The notes beneath the pieces are model-generated. The model was not told the DNA's origin. It ran no database searches and saw nothing but the letters and a program-made list of their open reading frames with translations. Of a stretch of 5,630 bases of DNA, positions 1 through 5,290 are shown in pieces. Location: positions 1 through 5,630 of the forward strand of contig JAAXHB010000293.1 in NCBI GenBank assembly GCA_012271125.1. Reading direction: 5' to 3'. Source of the stretch: Actinomycetota bacterium (lineage in GTDB: Bacteria; Actinomycetota; Acidimicrobiia; Acidimicrobiales; Aldehydirespiratoraceae). The translations under genes and the position numbers were made by a program. Position 1 is the stretch's first letter. Every line of letters begins with the position of its first letter.

Positions 1-1
1 C

Positions 2-916
2 TACCAGATCACCCAACGCGCCGACTTCTTCGAGGAAGAGGTGGGCCTCGAAACCACGCTCAAGCGGCCCATCATCAACACCCGCGACGAACCCCACGCC
101 GACCCAACTAAATACCGACGTCTTCATGTAATCCTCGGCGATGCCAACATGTCCCAAGTCGCCACATTCCTAAAACTCGGAACAACCGCCATGGTGTTAG
201 CTCTAGCCGAAGACGACGCCGCCAAAAACAATGCCAACGGCGTCACCAGCACTCTGGCATCTCCTGTAGCAGCAATTCGCCAAATCAGCCATGACATTTC
301 CCTAACAAGCCCTCTATTGCTAGAGGACGGCCGCACCGCCACCGCGCTTAACTGCCAATGGGAGCTCTACGCCGCAGCTTCGGCATATATCGAAAGTCAC
401 GGCCCCGATGATGTCGGTGGAGAAGTCGTTGCCAAAGAGATACTGCATCGCTGGGAATCGGTGCTCGCCGGTCTAGAAAGCGACCCCATGAGCATGGCAA
501 CCCAGGTGGACTGGGTCGCAAAACTGCGCCTTCTAGAGGGCTATCGCCAAAAACACGATCTTCGCTGGGGTGACGCACGCATCCGTGCCATGGACATCCA
601 ATACCACGATCTGCGCCCCGAACGTTGTCTCGCTACTAAAGCAGGTCTCGAAACCCTTGTCGACGACGCTGACGCAGAGGTTGCCATGACCGAACCACCC
701 CCCGACACAAGGGCATATTTCCGCGGTAAATGCCTACAACGCTTCGCCGAAAACATCGTTGCTGCTAACTGGGATTCGGTTGTTTTTGAAACCTCCAACG
801 GCTCGCTGCGGCGTGTCACGATGATGGAACCCGAAAGAGGCACCGCTAGTCACCTAGAACACATTTTTGACCAATGCCAAGACGTCGACGAACTCTTAAC
901 AGCCCTCAGCAACTAG
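2..916 (+). CDS. dop: Dop, Pup deamidase/depupylase (3' part, 5' end outside window)
   Basis: Dop converts the C-terminal Gln of Pup to Glu and removes Pup from conjugated proteins in the cytoplasm. The frame is open from the window edge (first whole codon at base 2, reading YQITQRADFFEEEVGLETTL), so the gene begins upstream and the ATG at base 41 is only an internal Met. About 304 residues are present against roughly 500 for the family. The N-terminal Mg-ATP site and the catalytic Asp are therefore not visible. Family blocks seen are LETTLKRPIINTRDEPHAD, YRRLHVILGDANMS, FLKLGTTAMVL, IRQISHD, DWVAKLRLLEGY, DIQYHDLRPERCL, TRAYFRGKC and ANWDSVVFE, all typical of the Dop/PafA carboxylate-amine ligase-like fold. 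The motifs TRAYFRGKCLQRF and NWDSVVF point to Dop rather than PafA. Position directly before a Gln-ending pup fits, since such a Pup needs Dop before ligation. The gene ends in TAG 56 bases before pup. Confidence 0.95.
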   Translation, partial: YQITQRADFFEEEVGLETTLKRPIINTRDEPHADPTKYRRLHVILGDANMSQVATFLKLGTTAMVLALAEDDAAKNNANGVTSTLASPVAAIRQISHDISLTSPLLLEDGRTATALNCQWELYAAASAYIESHGPDDVGGEVVAKEILHRWESVLAGLESDPMSMATQVDWVAKLRLLEGYRQKHDLRWGDARIRAMDIQYHDLRPERCLATKAGLETLVDDADAEVAMTEPPPDTRAYFRGKCLQRFAENIVAANWDSVVFETSNGSLRRVTMMEPERGTASHLEHIFDQCQDVDELLTALSN

Positions 917-952
917 CCCACGCAACCCTTTTCTTAGCACTTTTAGAGTCGC

Positions 953-972
953 TTAGCTCATAACCTTTAGTT
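953..972 (+). promoter_or_regulatory. Possible promoter -10 element just before pup
   Basis: The 56-base dop-pup gap contains TAGCTCATAACCT (954-966). TAACCT at 961-966 fits the actinobacterial -10 pattern TAnnnT and ends six bases before the GTG start of pup. That spacing would place a transcript start on or next to the GTG, giving a leaderless mRNA. No good -35 hexamer is visible at 16-18 bases upstream, and there is no Shine-Dalgarno sequence before the GTG. A very similar string, TAGCTGCATAACCT, lies before pafA. This is inferred from pattern only. The alternative is read-through from dop with weak initiation. Confidence 0.35.
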
Positions 973-1185
973 GTGGTAAAAAAGCAGCAAACTAGTCGTC
1001 CCCGTAAAGAGCGCGAGTCACAAGACTTGCCAGATGAGAACATGGCTCCCGACGCTGGATCAGCCGCCCCGCTTTCAGTTGGTGAAGCTCAAGACATTGA
1101 CGATTTACTTGACGAAATCGATGAAGTCCTTGAAACTAACGCTGAGGAGTTCGTAAAGGGATACGTCCAAAAAGGTGGCCAATGA
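973..1185 (+). CDS. pup: Pup, prokaryotic ubiquitin-like protein
   Basis: Pup is the small, largely disordered protein tag attached through its C-terminus to lysines of proteins destined for the proteasome. The product has 70 residues, slightly above the usual 60-70. It has a basic N-terminus (K3, K4, R9, R11, K12, R14), an acidic middle, the conserved helix region DIDDLLDEIDEVLETNAEEF (residues 41-60) that binds the Mpa/ARC coiled coil, and the hallmark ending YVQKGGQ (64-70). The terminal Gln means the tag must be deamidated by Dop before PafA can use it. The GTG at 973 is chosen because an in-frame TAA at 961 rules out anything longer. The next in-frame ATG (Met24, 1042) would leave only 47 residues. 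No Shine-Dalgarno precedes the GTG. The stop overlaps the prcB start as ATGA, implying coupled translation. Confidence 0.96.
   Translation: MVKKQQTSRPRKERESQDLPDENMAPDAGSAAPLSVGEAQDIDDLLDEIDEVLETNAEEFVKGYVQKGGQ
1171..1178 (+). promoter_or_regulatory. prcB ribosome binding site inside the pup C-terminal codons
   Basis: AAAGGTGG lies inside pup, in the codons for its last K-G-G. AAAGG ends six bases before the ATG of prcB at 1182, which is good Shine-Dalgarno spacing. It supports the ATGA-overlap start for prcB. Confidence 0.7.
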
Positions 1186-2000
1186 CGCTGCCGCATTTTG
1201 AGCCGGGCACCGACCCAGGACCTGACTTCGTCTCACTTCTTCATCAGGTCAAACAACCCTGGGCTCCTGACGCCACCGAATTCGCAGTTCCTCCTGCAGA
1301 GTTGCGTCATGGAACCACATGCGTGGCGCTGCGTTACGCGGACGGAGTTGTCCTTGCCGGCGACCGCCGAGCCACTGCCGGCAATCTCATTAGCAACCAC
1401 CGCATGGAAAAAGTTTTCCCTGCCGACGAATACTCAGGTGTCGCAATTGCTGGCGTCGCTGGCCCTGCCATTGAAATGGTGCGTCTTTTCCAACTACAAC
1501 TTGAGCACTACGAAAAGGTCGAAGGCACCCACATAAGTCTCGAGGGCAAGGCCAATCAGCTCAGTCAAATGGTGCGCGCCAACCTCGGTGCAGCCATGCA
1601 AGGCCTCGTGGTCATCCCCATTTTCGCAGGCTTTGACCAAGTAACCGAAACAGGACGAATCTTTGAATATGACGTCACCGGTGGCAGATACGAAGAGCGA
1701 GACCATACAACCAACGGCTCAGGCTCAATGCACGCCACCACAGTTCTCAAGCTCGGCTTCAAAGAAGCTATGACCCGCGATGACGCGGTCGCATTAGCCA
1801 TGAAATCCCTAATGGTTGCCGCCGAAGCCGACTCAGCCACCGGCGGCCCCGACCCAACCCGTTCTATCTTTCCAGTGGTGGCATCCATCACCGCTAATGG
1901 CTATGAGCGACTATCCGATGATGACCTACGCAGTCACGCCGAACAAATTCAAGGCGACCTACACGGCACCAAAAAGCCTAGGGGAGCGAAGAAATCATGA
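1182..2000 (+). CDS. prcB: 20S proteasome beta subunit PrcB (catalytic, with propeptide)
   Basis: PrcB is the catalytic subunit of the proteasome core; fourteen copies form the two inner rings, and the N-terminal Thr exposed after self-processing is the nucleophile. The product has 272 residues. A 44-residue propeptide ends at HG, and the mature chain starts at Thr45 (TTCVALRYADGVVLAGDRRAT). In mature numbering Thr1, Asp17 and Lys33 are all present (full-length T45, D61, K77), so the enzyme should be active. Other family blocks are GIAG-like VAIAGVAGPA, LEHYEKVEG, NLGAAMQGL, NGSGSMHATT and DSATGGPDPTRSIFP. The tail is basic (KKPRGAKKS). The start is set by the ATGA overlap with pup and the AAAGG site. 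The propeptide is shorter than in Mycobacterium (57 residues). The TGA stop is itself part of an ATGA (1997-2000) that opens the mini-ORF chain leading to prcA. Confidence 0.97.
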   Translation: MTLPHFEPGTDPGPDFVSLLHQVKQPWAPDATEFAVPPAELRHGTTCVALRYADGVVLAGDRRATAGNLISNHRMEKVFPADEYSGVAIAGVAGPAIEMVRLFQLQLEHYEKVEGTHISLEGKANQLSQMVRANLGAAMQGLVVIPIFAGFDQVTETGRIFEYDVTGGRYEERDHTTNGSGSMHATTVLKLGFKEAMTRDDAVALAMKSLMVAAEADSATGGPDPTRSIFPVVASITANGYERLSDDDLRSHAEQIQGDLHGTKKPRGAKKS

Positions 2001-2084
2001 CTCCCACGATCTTGCTTGGAGCGTGACGCTATGACCCCTACGACCTTGCTCGGAGCGTGAAGCCATGACCCAAGGTGCGAAGCC
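1997..2084 (+). repeat. Tandem translation-start repeats with mini-ORFs between prcB and prcA
   Basis: Two 34-base units (1997-2030 and 2031-2064) and a 20-base shortened third (2065-2084) lie head to tail. Each begins with ATGAC and the last two end with GAAGCC before the next ATGAC. Each full unit reads ATG, eight codons, TGA, giving MTPTILLGA and MTPTTLLGA; the third reads MTQGAKP. GGAGCG at 2018-2023 and 2052-2057 sits nine bases (counted after GGAG) before the following ATG. The end of prcB (GGAGCG 1983-1988 before ATG 1997) resembles a founding copy, and GGTGCG (2074-2079) precedes prcA. The prcB TGA overlaps the first ATG. The mini-ORFs are separated by four bases, and the third overlaps the prcA ATG as ATGA. 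The four differences between the two full mini-ORFs are all C/T changes, three of them silent. Whether the peptides matter or only the initiation signals do cannot be told from here. Confidence 0.85.
2072..2077 (+). promoter_or_regulatory. prcA ribosome binding site
   Basis: AAGGTG ends seven bases before the ATG at 2085. It lies inside the third mini-ORF, whose TGA overlaps this ATG. It supports 2085 as the prcA start; a second in-frame ATG at 2091 is also within possible reach. Confidence 0.55.
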
Positions 2085-2777
2085 ATGACAATGCCGTTTT
2101 ACGTTCCGCCCGAGCAGATGATGAAAGACCGAGCCGACTACGCTCGCAAAGGCATCGCACGCGGCCGCAGTCTCATCGCCTTCCAATACCGCGATGGCAT
2201 CGCCATCGTCGCCGAAAACAACTCACGCACCCTGCGCAAAATCAGCGATATATATGATCGCATCGCCTTCGCCGGCGTCGGCAAATACAACGAGTTCGAC
2301 CAGCTGCGCATCGCCGGCGTCCGCCATGCCGATCTCAAGGGTTTCGCCTTCAGTCGAGACGACGTCGATGCTCGCAGCCTCGCCAACGCCTACGCCCAAA
2401 GTCTCGGCCATATCTTCACCCATGAACTCAAACCCATGGAAGTTGAAATTCTCGTCGCCGAAATCGGGCTCGAACCCGACGGCAGCGAAGACCGCCTATT
2501 CCACATTCTCTATGACGGAATGATGGTCGACGAACACGATTGGGTCGTGCTCGGCGGCGAAACCAAAGCCACCACCGACACCTTTACTGAGGTAATCCAA
2601 AACGGCCAACGTCCAACGCTGGAAAACGGCATCAAAGCCGCGGTAACCGCACTCTCCGGCCCTGACCGTGAACTAGGTGCCGACAGTCTCGAGGTAGCGG
2701 TGCTGGATCGCAAGAACTCTCGCCGCGCTTTTGAGCGCATCACTGACGAAGCCCTCACCGCGATTCTTGCTACCTAG
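2085..2777 (+). CDS. prcA: 20S proteasome alpha subunit PrcA
   Basis: PrcA forms the outer heptameric rings of the core, gates substrate entry and docks the Mpa/ARC ATPase; it has no catalytic Thr. The product has 230 residues. The N-terminus MTMPFYVPPEQMMKDRADYA matches the family's gate segment and H0 helix. It is followed by RKGIARGRSLIAF, GIAIVAENNSRTLRKISDIYDRIAFAGVGKYNEFDQLR, RSLANAYAQSLGHIFTHELKPMEVE (with the typical ANxYAQ), the YDG strand near residue 145, and the C-terminal SLEVAVLDRKNSRRAFERI. The chain stops soon after (LTAILAT), lacking the acidic or disordered tail found in mycobacterial PrcA (248 residues). In-frame upstream ATG 2031 is cut off by TGA at 2058-2060, so the start is 2085 (or 2091, which would begin MPFYV). 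The gap to prcB is only 84 bases but is filled with start-signal repeats. Confidence 0.96.
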   Translation: MTMPFYVPPEQMMKDRADYARKGIARGRSLIAFQYRDGIAIVAENNSRTLRKISDIYDRIAFAGVGKYNEFDQLRIAGVRHADLKGFAFSRDDVDARSLANAYAQSLGHIFTHELKPMEVEILVAEIGLEPDGSEDRLFHILYDGMMVDEHDWVVLGGETKATTDTFTEVIQNGQRPTLENGIKAAVTALSGPDRELGADSLEVAVLDRKNSRRAFERITDEALTAILAT

Positions 2778-2864
2778 CCGATAGTTCACTCCCTTGGCAA
2801 TCCGCCACTTCTCACTTCTCTCACATAGCTGCATAACCTCTGCGCCTGCTATCTCAGGCATGAG
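2778..2864 (+). promoter_or_regulatory. prcA-pafA gap with a possible pafA promoter
   Basis: This 87-base gap begins after the TAG of prcA and shows no clear hairpin plus T-run terminator. It holds a pyrimidine-rich stretch with a tandem CACTTCT (2806-2812 and 2813-2819), then TAGCTGCATAACCT (2826-2839). TAACCT (2834-2839) fits a -10 of the TAnnnT type. A transcript starting about seven bases later would have a leader of about 20 bases. AGG at 2856-2858 is the only weak ribosome-binding match. No convincing -35 is visible. The same TAGCT-CATAACCT string occurs before pup, which makes a shared promoter or operator plausible but unproven. Confidence 0.35.
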
Positions 2865-4259
2865 ATGATGAAACGTCGCATATTCGGAATCGAAACCGAA
2901 TTCGGCGTGACTTGCCACTGGCAAGGGCAACGTCGTCTCAGTCCCGATGAAGTCGCCCGTTATCTCTTCCGCAAGGTCACCAAATGGGGACGCAGCAGCA
3001 ACGTTTTCTTGATCAACGGCTCGCGCCTCTATCTTGATGTCGGCAGCCATCCCGAATACGCCACCGGTGAATGCGACTCTCTATATGACCTAGTCGCCCA
3101 TGAAAAAGCCGGCGAACAGATCATGGAAGGACTTCTGCGCAACGCCGAACACCGCTTAGCACGCGAAGGCATTCGTGGTGACGTTGTCATGTTCAAAAAC
3201 AACACCGACTCAACCGGCAACAGCTACGGCTGCCACGAGAACTATTCCGTGTTCAGAGATGACGATCAGCGCCGCATTGATGAAGTCCTAATACCGTTTC
3301 TAATTAGCCGCCAGATTTACGCCGGTGCCGGCAAAGTCCTCTCCACTTCACGCGGTGCTCGCTACTGCTTAAGCCAGCGTGCCGAGCACATGTGGGAAAG
3401 CCACTCATCAGCCACAACCCGATCTCGTCCAATCATCAATACCCGTGACGAACCCCATGCCGACCCTGAAAAGTTCCGCCGCCTTCATGTGATAGTCGGC
3501 GACTCCAACATGAGCGAATACCAGACCTTTCTCAAGGTCGGTGCCTGTGCTTTGATGTTGCGCATGCTTGAAGAACCCAGGGTCATCCTTCGAGACATGA
3601 CTCTAGAGAACCCGATCCGGGCAATTCGCGAGATCTCACACGACATCACCTGTCGCCGTAAAGTGAAACTCGCCAGCGGTCGTGAAGTCAGCGCCCTTGA
3701 TATTCAAAGCGAATACCTAGAGCGTGCTCTGCGCTTCGCTGCACACCATGACCTAAGCGACGAGGAAAAACAGGCGCTGTCAATGTGGGAGCACTGCCTA
3801 ACCGCCTTACAGCGTGACCCGCTTGAGCTGCATCGTGAACTGGACTGGGTCAGCAAGTACCGAATGATTGAGCGCTACCGAGCAAAACACCAACTAGAGA
3901 TCGGTGACCCTCAAGTTGCGCTGCTCGACCTTCAATATCACGACATTCGTCGGCCAAAAGTCGATCCCCAAAAAGATGACTTGCCCAAAGGTGGCTTGTA
4001 TTACCTGCTGGAACAACACGGTCGAATGCAACGCATGGTCGATGACGACCACATTGAATATGCCAAAACCAATCCCCCTCAAACCACACGAGCTCGCATT
4101 CGCGGCGAGTTCATCCGCCGCGCAACTGAAAATCAGCGTGATTTCACCGTCGACTGGGTGCACCTAAAACTCAACGATCATCCCCCTCGCACCGTCATGC
4201 TGCGTGACCCCTTCAGGTCACACGACGAGCGTGCCTCCAAGCTCATTGATGTTCTATAA
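2865..4259 (+). CDS. pafA: PafA, Pup-protein ligase
   Basis: PafA uses ATP to phosphorylate the C-terminal Glu of deamidated Pup and joins it to a substrate lysine through an isopeptide bond. The product has 464 residues (463 from the second ATG at 2868) against about 452 in Mycobacterium tuberculosis. Key blocks: RRIFGIETEFGVTC with the Mg-binding ExE (E10, E12), RRLSPDEVARYLFRKV, WGRSSNVFL, RLYLDVGSHPEYAT containing the catalytic-base Asp (D58, equal to D57 when counted from the second Met), FKNNTDSTGNSYGCHENY, SATTRSRPIINTRDEPHADP, RRLHVIVGDSNMSE, NPIRAIREISHD, TTRARIRGEFI and DFTVDWVHLKLND. All point to PafA and not Dop. Two adjacent in-frame ATGs occur; MKRRIFG from 2868 lines up best with known PafA N-termini. 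A lysine- and proline-rich stretch at residues 364-375 appears inserted after YHDIRR and explains most of the extra length. pafB follows after 62 bases. Confidence 0.97.
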   Translation: MMKRRIFGIETEFGVTCHWQGQRRLSPDEVARYLFRKVTKWGRSSNVFLINGSRLYLDVGSHPEYATGECDSLYDLVAHEKAGEQIMEGLLRNAEHRLAREGIRGDVVMFKNNTDSTGNSYGCHENYSVFRDDDQRRIDEVLIPFLISRQIYAGAGKVLSTSRGARYCLSQRAEHMWESHSSATTRSRPIINTRDEPHADPEKFRRLHVIVGDSNMSEYQTFLKVGACALMLRMLEEPRVILRDMTLENPIRAIREISHDITCRRKVKLASGREVSALDIQSEYLERALRFAAHHDLSDEEKQALSMWEHCLTALQRDPLELHRELDWVSKYRMIERYRAKHQLEIGDPQVALLDLQYHDIRRPKVDPQKDDLPKGGLYYLLEQHGRMQRMVDDDHIEYAKTNPPQTTRARIRGEFIRRATENQRDFTVDWVHLKLNDHPPRTVMLRDPFRSHDERASKLIDVL

Positions 4260-4313
4260 ATGGACGAAATGGACGTGATCCTTCGGCTACCCCGACTCCT
4301 GCTGGCAAGCTAG
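4260..4313 (+). other. Possible 17-codon mini-ORF in the pafA-pafB gap
   Basis: ATG directly follows the TAA of pafA (TAAATG) and opens a frame MDEMDVILRLPRLLLAS ending in TAG at 4311-4313, eight bases before pafB. The start of the gap is a perfect 9-base tandem repeat, AAATGGACG at 4258-4266 and 4267-4275, which doubles the ATG in frame. There is no Shine-Dalgarno sequence. TAGACATAAC (4311-4320) recalls the CATAAC strings before pup and pafA. The frame may be chance, or it may carry ribosomes from pafA toward pafB. Nothing supports a function for the peptide. Confidence 0.25.
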
Positions 4314-4321
4314 ACATAACT

Positions 4322-5290
4322 ATGAGCGAGGCATTTAACCGCCAACAAGAAAAATTGAGTCGACTAATCAACCTGACGCTTCTTCTCGTTCAAACCCCTA
4401 GGCCGCTCACCGCCGAAGAAATTCGCAAAGAACTGAGCGACCATTCCGCCTACGCATCAGACCAAAGCTTGGAGTCCTTTCGCCAAGCCTTCGAGCGAGA
4501 CAAAAAAGACCTGCGCTCCATGGGTATCCCAATCACCACTCAAAAATGGGAACACGGCGACCCAGCAGTCGATCATTACAACATCGACCTAGACCGCTAC
4601 GTCGAAAGAGATATTCGCTTCTCCTCAGAAGAGCTAGCCGTTTTGAACCTTGCTGCCCAACGAATCCAACTACCCGGTGTGCGTGACGCTCTCATAAAGG
4701 CCGGCATAGCCGGTGATCATTCCAGTCGGCACCCCAGTCGCCCTCGTCCAATCAGTGGCGAAATCCCATATGAAGAAGCTGTCGGACTGCTCGCTTCAGC
4801 TGCGGCTCGACGCAAAGCTGTCGAGTTCAAGTACCAACGACAAGGCGGCGAAACAACAACACGCACTGTTGAGCCCTGGAGAATGGCTTTTTCACGAGGT
4901 CGCTGGTATTTCGTCGGTTGGGATCACCTACGCAACGACGAGCGCACCTTTCGCATCGACCGTATTGTCAGCGAACCAGTCGAAGTGGGCAAGGCAACAC
5001 AACCCCGAAGCGCAGGCCGTGACTTGACCACAATCTTGCCTTGGGATTATTCCAACAATCCACCGGTACAAACCAAAATTCTCGTTGACGCTCCTAGGGT
5101 CAGTTGGGCAGAGCAAACAACCGGTGTGGCACCGGAACTCCAAGATGACGGTTCAGCCATCTTCACGCTCTTGGTCAGAGATTTTGAAGGCTTGCGTGGC
5201 TTCGTGCTAGGGCTTATGCAACACGGCGAAATCCTCGAACCATCAGAGTTTCGAACCAAAATAATTGACTGGCTAAAGGCACAAGCATGA
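4322..5290 (+). CDS. pafB: PafB, WYL-domain transcription regulator
   Basis: PafB works with PafC as a heteromeric transcription activator of DNA-damage genes in mycobacteria. It is encoded next to pafA but is not needed for pupylation. The product has 322 residues, usual for the family. The N-terminus (about 10-75) is a winged helix-turn-helix: LSRLINLTLLLVQTPRPLTAEEIRKEL, then ESFRQAFERDKKDLRSMGIPI, the ERDKxxLRxxGIP motif typical of PafB-type regulators. The WYL domain spans about 145-235, with VEPWRMAFSRGRWYFVGWD (RWYF at 194-197, so WYF in place of WYL) and TFRIDRI. The remainder (about 245-322) fits the C-terminal WCX extension, ending FVLGLMQHGEILEPSEF. The start has no good Shine-Dalgarno sequence, but no other start codon exists in frame in the gap upstream and the N-terminus aligns well. 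The stop overlaps pafC by ATGA. Confidence 0.93.
   Translation: MSEAFNRQQEKLSRLINLTLLLVQTPRPLTAEEIRKELSDHSAYASDQSLESFRQAFERDKKDLRSMGIPITTQKWEHGDPAVDHYNIDLDRYVERDIRFSSEELAVLNLAAQRIQLPGVRDALIKAGIAGDHSSRHPSRPRPISGEIPYEEAVGLLASAAARRKAVEFKYQRQGGETTTRTVEPWRMAFSRGRWYFVGWDHLRNDERTFRIDRIVSEPVEVGKATQPRSAGRDLTTILPWDYSNNPPVQTKILVDAPRVSWAEQTTGVAPELQDDGSAIFTLLVRDFEGLRGFVLGLMQHGEILEPSEFRTKIIDWLKAQA
5275..5279 (+). promoter_or_regulatory. pafC ribosome binding site inside pafB
   Basis: AAAGG ends seven bases before the ATG at 5287 that overlaps the pafB TGA. It fixes the pafC start and indicates coupled translation of the two partner proteins. Confidence 0.65.

Noticed and set aside
65..154. Thirty-codon segment of dop nearly identical in protein to pafA 3426-3515, considered as recent gene conversion
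   Set aside because: 26 of 30 residues match, but many third codon positions differ. This is old paralogy under protein constraint, not recent copying.
541..843. 100-codon open frame on the minus strand inside dop
   Set aside because: It lies entirely opposite strongly conserved Dop coding sequence, with no recognisable domain and Ser/Arg-rich antisense composition.
1042..1185. Met24 as the pup start
   Set aside because: It would give only 47 residues, well below the family length, although it does have a clearer ATG.
1997..2084. Repeats considered as a CRISPR fragment or an insertion footprint
   Set aside because: The units abut with no spacers, are not palindromic, and each carries a ribosome binding site, start and stop. 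Duplication of a start region explains them better.
2860..2868. ATG at 2860 as a start before pafA
   Set aside because: It reads ATG AGA TGA, a two-codon frame; pafA starts at 2865 or 2868.
2673..3050. 125-codon minus-strand frame spanning the prcA end, the gap and the pafA start
   Set aside because: It overlaps two conserved genes on the other strand, and its product resembles no family I recognise. The frame is best read as antisense shadow.
4965..4987. TTGTCAGCG inside pafB, similar to the PafBC-dependent RecA-NDp promoter motif TTGTCRGTG
   Set aside because: One base of the core is off, there is no TAnnnT element at the expected distance, and it lies deep inside the pafB coding sequence.
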